From JARRKC01 sp037388505 (GTDB lineage: Bacteria; Acidobacteriota; UBA6911; RPQK01; JAPXNP01), in NCBI GenBank assembly GCA_037388505.1, contig JARRKC010000009.1, positions 68,416 through 132,415 of the forward strand: a DNA stretch of 64,000 bases, written 5' to 3'. Position numbers and translations under genes: made by a program. The notes under the pieces were generated by a model. It did not search any database and was not told the DNA's origin. It saw nothing but the letters and a program-made list of their open reading frames with translations. Each line of letters starts with the position of its first letter. The stretch's first letter is position 1. Shown in pieces: positions 8,266 to 15,743 of the stretch.

Positions 8266-10139
8266 CCGGCCTTTGCGGCCAGGGCCTCCGCTTCGGCCTT
8301 GCTGATGACGCCGTCACCATCGAGGTCGGCTTCCGGATGCTCCTCGAGAAACTTTGCTCGGCGTGCCGCAGCGTCGAGTTCAGGCGTCTTCGCATGGTTG
8401 ATGACGATCTTTTCGATCTTGAGGTGATGCGTGGGCCCATCCTCTTCCCGTATTACTTCGGCGTGTCCGGCGTGACGGTTCAGCTCCGCAGGATCAATCA
8501 CCCCGTCGCCGTTTTCGTCCAGCTCCGGATGCTTGCGGAGAAGCTCGGCTGAGTCCAGACCCGACGTGAAGTCCCCCTCCTCTGCCGTGTGGAAGAGAGT
8601 ATCTTCGCCATCGATGACGACATGTCGGATAACGGGGCCGTCAGGACCGTCGGCCTCGGCGTGAATCTCGATCCTTCTCGGGGCACTTCCCAGAAAGGCC
8701 TGGAGTTCCTTGTCGCTCAATTGGCCATCTCCGTCCGTGTCGGCCTGGGGTTTCTGGACCAGGATCTCGTCACGGTCTATTTCCGTCAGTGGCTCGAGAA
8801 CTGCTGCGATCGGTGGTTCCGACGCCTCCCCGGCTGCAACCCAGACAGCCCCCTCTTCCTGGGGGGTTCCGGTGATCCTTACACTGATTTCCTGGAGGTT
8901 CCCTGTGGAGGGATCAAGGGTGAGACTCAGTCGATCGGGGTTGATGGCCTGAAAGTCCTGGAGTTCCTCGAGGCTGAGGTAACCGTCCCCATTCGTGTCT
9001 GCTTCGGGCAAAATGTGCGCCTTCAGTGAGACGTGCGAAACCTCTCCCTGAATATGCATGACCACTTTTCCCGGCTGATCCACGGCGTCGTTCTGGTTTT
9101 GAGGCGCCGCCGGAGAAGAACCGGCAAGAGCAAAGACACACCAGAGTCCCATCAGGGGTACGAGCGCCCACGACAGCTTGGCGGGCAATATGGATTTCTT
9201 GTTCAGAATCATGTCGAATCGTTCCTCCATGGAAGATCGTTTGTTGGCAAAGGCGAGGTGGGACGCGTAGCTACGATCGCGGCTGAGGGATCGGACCACG
9301 GTCAAGAGTGACCGGGCGTAGTCGCGTCGGGTGACTCCGGTCGTCCCCAGCGCCCACTGGTCGCACGCCAGTTCGGCGGCTCGGTTGAAACGCCGGCAGA
9401 CCCAGTACACGGGTAGCCAGAAGTAAAAGAGAAGTCCAACGACGGCCTGCAGAGAACGTACAATGTGGTCGCGCCGCAGAAGGTGAGCAAGCTCGTGCAC
9501 GATCAGTGCCCGGGCCGCCTCGGCGGATAGGGAACTCCAGAGCGGCAACGAAAGGATCAGCTGTGGGCGAAAAGCCCCCACGACGAGCGGACTCACCATC
9601 TCGTCGGTGACCCTCACGACCGGGGCCCTCTTCAATCCGATTTCCCGTCCCAGGCTGCGGACCGTCTCGACCAGTTCGGCATCCGCCAGACGCTGCCCCG
9701 ATATCCATCGGCGTTGGCCTCGATTGCGCAGGAGAAAGCGCACAGCCAGGAGGGTCAGGCCCACCAAGTAGAGCGTGAGAGCACCCGTGACCCAGTTCGG
9801 AGCTCCGGTCGACAGGCCGCTTTCCCGGGTGATGACTGCGACCGGGTGAGAGAGGATCCCGGCCCCGGTGACGGGCTCCGATCCGACCCTCAGTAGTGAG
9901 GCGGCCTCCGAGGTCAGAGTGTTCGTGGCGTCCGACAGGTAGGGCAGCGAAGGAAGGATGGGCGGCAGAAGGAATCGGATCAGCACGATGGTCCAAAGGA
10001 CACCGTGCAGAGCCGGTCCTGCCTTGCGGAACACCAGCGAACACGCGAGGGCGGTCACAAAGGCGAGGATCGTACCGAACAGGAGAGCCTGAGCGGCCCA
10101 GAACAGGACAATACTCCCAAGTTGATTGAAAGTCTCCAT
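8256..10139 (-). CDS. BlaR1/MecR1-like M56 membrane metalloprotease with four EF-hand loops
   Basis: A 627-aa sensor-type protease. About five membrane helices are seen (near 9-35, 45-65, 118-137, 231-248 and 322-341). The cytoplasmic zinc protease motif HELAH is at 215-219, with the downstream AAELACDQWAL (254-264) typical of M56. The family normally senses an external signal and cleaves its BlaI-type repressor. The last 285 residues are extracytoplasmic and carry four calcium-loop motifs: DTNGDGYLSLEE (381), DTDGDGQLSDKE (468), DENGDGVIDPAE (541) and DLDGDGVISKAE (605), in place of the beta-lactam-binding domain of true BlaR1. The start codon shares one base with the stop of the repressor gene (TGATG). 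The ligand may be calcium or something presented by the loops; that is inference. Confidence 0.9.
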   Translation of the reverse strand: METFNQLGSIVLFWAAQALLFGTILAFVTALACSLVFRKAGPALHGVLWTIVLIRFLLPPILPSLPYLSDATNTLTSEAASLLRVGSEPVTGAGILSHPVAVITRESGLSTGAPNWVTGALTLYLVGLTLLAVRFLLRNRGQRRWISGQRLADAELVETVRSLGREIGLKRAPVVRVTDEMVSPLVVGAFRPQLILSLPLWSSLSAEAARALIVHELAHLLRRDHIVRSLQAVVGLLFYFWLPVYWVCRRFNRAAELACDQWALGTTGVTRRDYARSLLTVVRSLSRDRSYASHLAFANKRSSMEERFDMILNKKSILPAKLSWALVPLMGLWCVFALAGSSPAAPQNQNDAVDQPGKVVMHIQGEVSHVSLKAHILPEADTNGDGYLSLEELQDFQAINPDRLSLTLDPSTGNLQEISVRITGTPQEEGAVWVAAGEASEPPIAAVLEPLTEIDRDEILVQKPQADTDGDGQLSDKELQAFLGSAPRRIEIHAEADGPDGPVIRHVVIDGEDTLFHTAEEGDFTSGLDSAELLRKHPELDENGDGVIDPAELNRHAGHAEVIREEDGPTHHLKIEKIVINHAKTPELDAAARRAKFLEEHPEADLDGDGVISKAEAEALAAKAGKP

Positions 10140-10555
10140 CAGTCGTCGCCTCCGGACGTCCTGTGATCTTCACGCCGCCGGTCCAGCATTTCCTCCAGAC
10201 GTTCGATCGATTCGTCGGAGAACTCCGACTCGGCGACCAGTCGCAGCGCCAGATCCGCAGGGCGCCCGTCGAAAAACAGATCAACGAACTCCTGGAGGCG
10301 CTGGCGCACCAGATTCTCCCGGCTCACCGCCGGACGGAACTGGAAGGGCTGTCGCTCCCGATCTACGGCGAGCAGACCCTTATCGGCGAGACGCGTCAGC
10401 AGAGTCATGATCGTCGTGTACTTGAGATCCCTGCGATACTTGCGGTTGAGCTCGTCCATGACCTGCCGAGCGGTCTGCGGACTTTCCTTCCAGAGAATCC
10501 GCAGAAGTCGGTACTCCAGCGGACCAACATCAGGTATTTCGTTCTCGTTGCGCAT
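10139..10555 (-). CDS. BlaI/MecI/CopY-family transcriptional repressor
   Basis: A 138-aa winged-helix repressor. Residues 10-75 form the DNA-binding domain (EYRLLRILWK, TARQVMDEL, YTTIMTLLTRLADKGLL). A C-terminal dimerisation helix region (VRQRLQEFVDLFF) follows, and the tail is acidic and basic. In this family the dimer represses its own promoter until a partner M56 protease cleaves it. Here that partner overlaps the stop codon by one base, so the two are translationally coupled. Two matching palindromes lie 15-50 bases upstream of the start. Confidence 0.93.
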   Translation of the reverse strand: MRNENEIPDVGPLEYRLLRILWKESPQTARQVMDELNRKYRRDLKYTTIMTLLTRLADKGLLAVDRERQPFQFRPAVSRENLVRQRLQEFVDLFFDGRPADLALRLVAESEFSDESIERLEEMLDRRREDHRTSGGDD

Positions 10556-10570
10556 TGAATTTAGTCCATA

Positions 10571-10604
10571 TCTACAAGCGTAGATATTACTCTACACGCG
10601 TAGA
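10571..10604. promoter_or_regulatory. two tandem BlaI-type operator palindromes
   Basis: TCTACAAGCGTAGA (10571-10584) and TCTACACGCGTAGA (10591-10604) are near-identical palindromes with TCTAC/GTAGA half-sites, 20 bp centre to centre, two helical turns apart. BlaI/CopY operators in other bacteria use related TACA/TGTA half-sites. They lie between the repressor gene and divergent lpxD, nearer the repressor, so autoregulation is the simplest reading. Confidence 0.7.
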
Positions 10605-10661
10605 CGCACGGCTGCAAGGGTGCTCAGCTGATAGGAATGCGAACAGTCGGATGTCCGACTC

Positions 10662-10691
10662 TTGACCGCAGCATAAGCGGCGGGCTTTAAT
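10662..10691 (+). promoter_or_regulatory. lpxD promoter: TTGACC -18- TTTAAT
   Basis: TTGACC (10662-10667) and TTTAAT (10686-10691) are 18 bp apart. The -10 box ends six bases before the GTG start of lpxD, which would give a leaderless transcript. Confidence 0.6.
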
Positions 10692-10697
10692 CGCGGA

Positions 10698-11699
10698 GTG
10701 CACACGCTGGACGAACTTGCCGCCATCGTCGGTGGAACCGTCTCCGGAGACGGAGCGACCCTGATTCGAGGCGCTGCTCCCTTCGAGCAGGCCGGTGAGG
10801 GCGAAATCACCTTCGCTACCGGGCGTTACCTGGATTCTCTCCCCGAAACAGGTGCTTCCGCTTTGATCGTGCCTGCAGGCACACTTCTGCCGTCACGAAA
10901 CCTATTGGTGGTGGACAAGCCCAAGGTAGCTTTCGCGCAGATCTTGCGGTTGTTCACGGAGAAGCCCTTTCATGCGGAGGGCATCTCCGAACGAGCCAGT
11001 ATCGAACGAAATTGCAGAATCTCCCAAGACGTAACGATCGGGCCGTTCGTGACCATCGGCGCGAACGTTGTGGTGGAGGATGGCGTGACCCTGGGTCCCG
11101 GAGTCGTCATTGGAGCGGACTCACGCATCGGCGAGGGTTCCATTCTTCATGCGAACGTCAGCATCTATCGCGGTGTCGCGATCGGCAAACGGGTCATCAT
11201 TCACAGCGGGACCGTGATCGGGGCGGACGGGTTTGGCTATGTCTTCGACGGGATCGCACAGGTCAAGATTCCGCAAACCGGGACGGTCGAGATCGGAGAC
11301 GATGTGGAGATCGGTGCCAATTGCTGTATCGATCGGGCCACCTTTGGAGCGACCGTTCTCGGATCGCATGTCAAACTGGACAATCTGGTGCATGTGGCTC
11401 ACAACTGTCGAATCGGTGAAAACACCGTCATCGTGGGCTGTTGCGGGATTTCGGGTTCCGTGGAAATCGGACGCAACTGTGTGCTGGCCGGTCAGGTCGG
11501 CGTGGCTGACCACGTGCGTATTGGCGACAACGTCAAGGTTCTTGCCAAGGCTTCGGTCTTCAAGGACGTCCCCTCGGGGAGCGTCGTCTCTGGAACGCCG
11601 GCCCGTGATCATCGTCAGGAGCTTCGCGCTCAGGCTGCCCTGCGCCGTCTGCCTGAACTTCTCCGGACCTGGCACCGAGGCCGATCCGAGGAACGCTGA
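10698..11699 (+). CDS. lpxD: UDP-3-O-acylglucosamine N-acyltransferase LpxD
   Basis: This cytoplasmic enzyme adds the N-linked hydroxyacyl chain from acyl-ACP in the third step of lipid A synthesis, and its presence indicates an LPS outer membrane. At 333 aa it has normal length. The N-terminal UDP-binding domain (TLDELAAIVGGTVSGD, FATGRYL) precedes a long left-handed beta-helix of hexapeptide repeats (about 105-300). The catalytic His lies in LVHVAHNCRIG. A C-terminal helix ends the protein. The start is GTG with no separate ribosome binding site. It stands alone rather than in the usual bamA-skp-lpxD-fabZ-lpxA group. Confidence 0.95.
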   Translation: MHTLDELAAIVGGTVSGDGATLIRGAAPFEQAGEGEITFATGRYLDSLPETGASALIVPAGTLLPSRNLLVVDKPKVAFAQILRLFTEKPFHAEGISERASIERNCRISQDVTIGPFVTIGANVVVEDGVTLGPGVVIGADSRIGEGSILHANVSIYRGVAIGKRVIIHSGTVIGADGFGYVFDGIAQVKIPQTGTVEIGDDVEIGANCCIDRATFGATVLGSHVKLDNLVHVAHNCRIGENTVIVGCCGISGSVEIGRNCVLAGQVGVADHVRIGDNVKVLAKASVFKDVPSGSVVSGTPARDHRQELRAQAALRRLPELLRTWHRGRSEER

Positions 11700-11805
11700 A
11701 CCGGATTGCTCCTCCGGCTGTTTGACCCCATCTCTTCTGGCGGGCGCAACTCATGCGTCTGCTGCGGCCAAGTCTCCCTCCGGGATCTGTGACGCCTCTG
11801 CACGA

Positions 11806-13458
11806 TCAAGGAGCAGATGGTCGGATCGATTTGAAGTAGTTGATCAGACCGTTCGTCGATGAGTCATGGCTAGAGACGGGCTCGGGACCTTCCAGCTCGG
11901 GCAGGATTCGTTTGGCCAGCTGTTTGCCAAGTTCGACTCCCCACTGATCGAAGGAGTTGATGTTCCAGATGATCCCCTGAACGAAGATCTTATGCTCGTA
12001 GAGGGCGATCAGGGAACCGAGAGTCCGCGGTGTCAGCCGGCGAAAGAGGATTGAGTTGGTTGGCTTGTTGCCTTCGAACAGTTTGTGCGGCAGCAGTTGT
12101 TCCAACGCCTTCCCCGACAAATCCGACTCCTCCAGCTCAAGGCGAGCCTCATCCGCTGTCTTCCCCTTCATCAAGGCTTCGGTCTGCGCGAAAAAGTTCG
12201 ACAACAAGAGAGCATGGTGCTCACCCACCGGGTTCTGGGTCTCGGCGGGGGCCAGAAAGTCGGCCGGAATCAGTTTCGTGCCCTGGTGAATGAGCTGATA
12301 GAAGGCATGCTGTCCGTTGGTGCCCGGCTCCCCCCAGATAATCGGTCCGGTGGAGTAGGTTACGTTGTGCCCATCGCGGGTCACGTGCTTGCCGTTGCTC
12401 TCCATGTCGCCCTGTTGAAAATAAGCCGGAAATCGGTGCAGATACTGGTCATAGGGCAGGATGGCATGGGTCTGCGCGTGGAAGAAGTTGTTGTACCAGA
12501 TTCCCAGAAGACCCAGCACGACCGGCAGATTCTCCTCCAGCCTGGTCGTCCGGAAGTGCTCGTCGAGCTCGTGGCCGCCGGCGAGGAGCTCCTCGAAGTT
12601 GTCCATCCCGATGAAAAGAGCGATCGAAAGCCCGATCGCCGACCAGAGTGAATAGCGGCCACCGACCCAGTCCCAGAACTCGAACATGTTACGAGTATCG
12701 ATGCCGAACTCCCGGACCTTCTCTTCATTGGTCGAAACGGCCACGAAATGCCGTGCGATCGCGGACTCGGATCCAGCCTTCTCCAAGAACCAACTCCGAG
12801 CCGTATGTGCGTTGGCGAGGGTCTCCTGCGTAGTAAAGCTCTTGGATGAAACGATGAAAAGGGTCGTCTCCGGATCCACGCGCCTGAGTGTCTCGGCAAT
12901 ATGGGTCCCGTCGACGTTCGAGACGAAATGCACGTTCACACCGGGCCGACCATAGGGTCGGAGCGCCTCGGTAACCATGACGGGACCCAGATCGGATCCG
13001 CCGATGCCGATGTTGACGAAGTCACGGATGGACTTGCCCGTGTAGCCCTTCCACTCGCCGGAATGCACGGATGAGCAGAACTCGCGCATGTGGGCAAGCA
13101 CCGCGTTGACCTCCGGCATCACGTCGATGCCGTCCACCCGGATTGGACGATTCGATCGATTGCGCAGGGCCACGTGCAGAACGGCCCTGTCCTCCGTGAC
13201 GTTGATCTTCTCGCCACGGTACATGCGATCCCGCATTTCCTCGACATGACAACGCCGCGCCAATGCGAACAGGAGCCGCATGGTCTGAGCGTCTACCCTG
13301 TTCTTGGAGTAGTCGAGGAGAATGTCTTTGAATCGCAGTGAGAATCTCGTAAAACGCTCAGGGTCTTCCTTGAACAACGCACGCATGTGCTTGCGCGACA
13401 TGGTCTCCCAGTGCTGCTCGAGCGCCTTCCATTCCGAGGTCTCCGTCAGTGTCGTCAC
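11806..13458 (-). CDS. pgi: glucose-6-phosphate isomerase
   Basis: This glycolytic enzyme interconverts glucose-6-phosphate and fructose-6-phosphate. The GTG at 13458 is chosen as start because an AGGAGG box lies six bases upstream; this gives 550 aa, the usual length of the long (E. coli-type) PGI. The open frame continues 34 codons further without homology. Visible motifs: VNIGIGGSDLGPVM, the first PGI signature DWVGGRYSLWSAIG, GTKLIPADF, and the second signature region SFDQWGVELGKQLA. Convergent with lpxD, 106 bp away; no operon partner. Confidence 0.95.
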   Translation of the reverse strand: MTTLTETSEWKALEQHWETMSRKHMRALFKEDPERFTRFSLRFKDILLDYSKNRVDAQTMRLLFALARRCHVEEMRDRMYRGEKINVTEDRAVLHVALRNRSNRPIRVDGIDVMPEVNAVLAHMREFCSSVHSGEWKGYTGKSIRDFVNIGIGGSDLGPVMVTEALRPYGRPGVNVHFVSNVDGTHIAETLRRVDPETTLFIVSSKSFTTQETLANAHTARSWFLEKAGSESAIARHFVAVSTNEEKVREFGIDTRNMFEFWDWVGGRYSLWSAIGLSIALFIGMDNFEELLAGGHELDEHFRTTRLEENLPVVLGLLGIWYNNFFHAQTHAILPYDQYLHRFPAYFQQGDMESNGKHVTRDGHNVTYSTGPIIWGEPGTNGQHAFYQLIHQGTKLIPADFLAPAETQNPVGEHHALLLSNFFAQTEALMKGKTADEARLELEESDLSGKALEQLLPHKLFEGNKPTNSILFRRLTPRTLGSLIALYEHKIFVQGIIWNINSFDQWGVELGKQLAKRILPELEGPEPVSSHDSSTNGLINYFKSIRPSAP

Positions 13459-13731
13459 AGTCTGCCTCCTGGCCGGATCGGTTCCCGCCCAGCGCCCGGC
13501 TCCGATCGTGGGACCCAACATCAAGGCACGGAGAAAACAAGATTCTCCGGCGGAATACACTCACTCTATCCGATCGGAAACAGGCCTTCCAGCGAATGGG
13601 GCAAGCTCCCAGCCCCTTCCGAGGTGCCGGGATAGGGTTGTGGTTCCGGACCAGAAGTGTCGATACCACGGTCGGTACAGGACATTCAGCCACCCCCGTG
13701 GATCAGATCCCGGCGGCGGGGAAAAACCGCT

Positions 13732-14514
13732 CTACGCTTTCTTCGCATGCAGCGCGAACGCCGCTCCCTGGGGGTCAAGGCACTCGGCGACGAGGTCTCC
13801 TCCCGGGACCTTCATGGGACCGTTGAGGATCGTCCCTCCACCTTGACGGACCTCCGTCACTGCGCCTTCGATGTCCTTGACCAGAACATAGAAGAGCCAC
13901 CTCGGAGGCCCCAACCTGGAGTCGGGTGTCGTGAACATCCCTCCGAAGGAGTGACCGTCGAAGCCAAACATACGGTAGGGACCTATTTCGCCCAGATCGG
14001 CCGTATCCGTCTCTTCCCAACCGAACAGTTCCGTGTAAAAGAGCATCGTCGAGTTCAGGTCGTTGGTCGCCAGCTCGTGCCAAGAAAACCTGCCGGGTGA
14101 CGGCGGACTCTGTGGGCCCGGACCGCTGTCTTCTCCAGGACTGAAGATCGCCAACACGGCGCCTTGCGGATCGTCGATGACGGCGAAGCGCCCGACTTGC
14201 GGAATGTCCTGGGGCTGCCTCACAACTCGGCCTCTCAACTCCTCAACTCTGCGGCAGACGCCGTCGACATCGGCAACGCCGACATGGGCCCGCCACTGAG
14301 ATGGCTCTCCCATCGCCCTTGCCTCCTCGGGCAATTCCATCGAGCCGCCTACCGCGACTTCTCCGACCCTCCAAAGTTGGTAGGGCATTGGGCCGCCTCT
14401 CCAATTCTCAACGCTCCAGCCGGTGACCTTAGGATAGAACTCCTCAGCGCCCTTCATGTTGGAAGTCATCAGGTCGTACCACATGAACCAACCTCTATGG
14501 TTACTGTGATTCAT
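13732..14514 (-). CDS. two-domain VOC-family (glyoxalase/bleomycin-resistance fold) protein
   Basis: A 260-aa protein with two tandem VOC modules, about residues 5-125 and 140-260. Each begins with a similar segment (GWFMWYDLMTSNMKGAEEFY and FSWHELATNDLNSTMLFY) and contains a DPQGAVLA or DPQGAAFA strand near its end. Such duplicated proteins resemble the hydroxylase/glyoxalase-like group found in actinobacteria and acidobacteria; the substrate is unknown. The ATG has an AGGAGG box about ten bases upstream. Neighbouring genes give no functional clue. Confidence 0.8.
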   Translation of the reverse strand: MNHSNHRGWFMWYDLMTSNMKGAEEFYPKVTGWSVENWRGGPMPYQLWRVGEVAVGGSMELPEEARAMGEPSQWRAHVGVADVDGVCRRVEELRGRVVRQPQDIPQVGRFAVIDDPQGAVLAIFSPGEDSGPGPQSPPSPGRFSWHELATNDLNSTMLFYTELFGWEETDTADLGEIGPYRMFGFDGHSFGGMFTTPDSRLGPPRWLFYVLVKDIEGAVTEVRQGGGTILNGPMKVPGGDLVAECLDPQGAAFALHAKKA

Positions 14515-14825
14515 CAGACTCTTTCCTCCTATCAGTTCGAAAGGAGTGGGTCAGGATTGTGTGATCCATAGCTCATTCGGCGCTTCAGCAGCAAGTCGGA
14601 CTGGCTGGACGTGTCGGACGAATGACCGGGTCCACCGGCTTCTCGGCAAAGTAATCCGGGCGGTAGCCGGGCAAACCGACCCACCGCCCGCTGCGTGGGA
14701 GTCCTGCGGGGAAGAATCTCCGGAGATGACGAACTCCGCTCCTGATTCAGCCTCATGGATCAGTTGCGGAGATGGTCTTCTTCGTCACCGCCGGGAGGTC
14801 TCAATGAGGTTCTGTCGGCCAGAGG
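14515..14825. other. intergenic, no supported gene
   Basis: About 310 bases between the VOC gene and glnB. Short frames exist on both strands but none has a ribosome binding site or recognisable protein. Apart from the VOC ribosome binding site near 14525 nothing specific is seen. Confidence 0.5.
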
Positions 14826-15164
14826 CTAGAGCGCCTGTGCGGCTCGCTCCCCTGTCCGAATCCGGATGACATCTTCGATATCGCTGACGAAGATCTTGCC
14901 GTCTCCGAACTTGCCTGTCCGAGCAGTCTCGATGATGGCCTCGAGAACGTCCTTCAACAGGTTCCCATCGGCCACAACCTCCACCTTGATTTTGGGTACG
15001 AATTCGACTTGGTACTCGACTCCGCGATAGATCTCCTTGTGCCCCTTCTGGCGGCCGAATCCTTTGACTTCCATGACCGTCATGCCCATGACTCCGATGT
15101 CCTGCAGGGCTTTCTTGACCGGGTCGAGAAGGTGTGGGCGGATGATGCATTCGATCTTCTTCAT
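14826..15164 (-). CDS. glnB: nitrogen regulatory protein P-II
   Basis: A 112-aa PII signalling protein that senses 2-oxoglutarate and ATP/ADP and controls nitrogen-metabolism targets. The start at MKKIECIIRP is chosen on family alignment. The T-loop contains Tyr51 (YRGVEYQVEF), the uridylylation site, and Tyr46. The B-loop is TGKFGDGKIFV, and the C-terminal signature is RIRTGERAAQAL. GlnB and GlnK cannot be separated by eye, and no amtB or glnA is adjacent. Its ATG overlaps by four bases (ATGA) the stop of a possible 39-aa upstream ORF. Confidence 0.95.
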   Translation of the reverse strand: MKKIECIIRPHLLDPVKKALQDIGVMGMTVMEVKGFGRQKGHKEIYRGVEYQVEFVPKIKVEVVADGNLLKDVLEAIIETARTGKFGDGKIFVSDIEDVIRIRTGERAAQAL

Positions 15165-15280
15165 TCCTTGCCTGCCTCGCAATTCGTTTCAGCTTGCCTT
15201 TGTTTCAGTACTGCTCCTGCAGAAACAGCACGACGTGTGCCAATGGGCTCTCTGGCTTGGCAGAACCCACAAAGAGACAT
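15161..15280 (-). CDS. candidate 39-aa small ORF translationally coupled to glnB
   Basis: A short frame beginning MSLCGFCQAREPIG. The ATG is preceded by AGAAGGG at reasonable spacing, and its stop codon overlaps the glnB start as ATGA. It contains a CxxC-like pair (CGFC) near the start. No homologue is recognised. It may instead be untranslated leader of glnB; the coupling and ribosome binding site are the only support. Confidence 0.3.
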   Translation of the reverse strand: MSLCGFCQAREPIGTRRAVSAGAVLKQRQAETNCEAGKE

Positions 15281-15743
15281 GATTTGCCCTTCTTTAAAGG
15301 TACTTACATCTCTCTCGGGCACGTTCGGTGTGGCTTGAGTCAGATGACATTTTGGTCGGAGAGACAAAGGACACGGACATTTTGGTCGGAATCTGGCCAG
15401 TTTCGGACGGACAGCCGGTACGGAGACACTCTGGTACCTGGCTGTCTCGTCTTCATGCAGGGCTCGGCTTACGGTCGAGCCCACGGCGACCGGGCATGAC
15501 GGTCGGGTGGGATCCGAAAGCGATTTCGGCGACCTCAACGAAGCGCTCTGTGGAACGCACGCAGGACACACTTTTGTCGCCCTGCGATATTTGAGCTACA
15601 ACATTGTCGGGAACCGGTGGTCAGCTGCACAAGGAACAGGACCAAGAGAACGCATGAGATAGATGGGACCTGGAGCATACAGGTGAATCCGCGGTCCGAT
15701 ATGTCCTATGCGTTCTATATAAGTCCTACTTCCTCGTATCTCG
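15183..15743. other. 560-base region between glnB and the OmpA gene
   Basis: Contains the candidate small ORF just upstream of glnB (to 15280) and a pair of 15-base repeats at 15346-15390. No other supported gene is seen. Other frames in the region have no ribosome binding site or recognisable protein. Confidence 0.5.
15346..15390. repeat. pair of 15-bp direct repeats (GACATTTTGGTCGGA)
   Basis: Two identical 15-base copies at 15346-15360 and 15376-15390, 30 bases start to start (about three helical turns). They lie 65-110 bases upstream of the small ORF/glnB. Either a regulator binding pair or the subterminal repeats of a lost IS end; spacing and style recall IS21-type ends, but no transposase or second end is visible. 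Confidence 0.55.
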
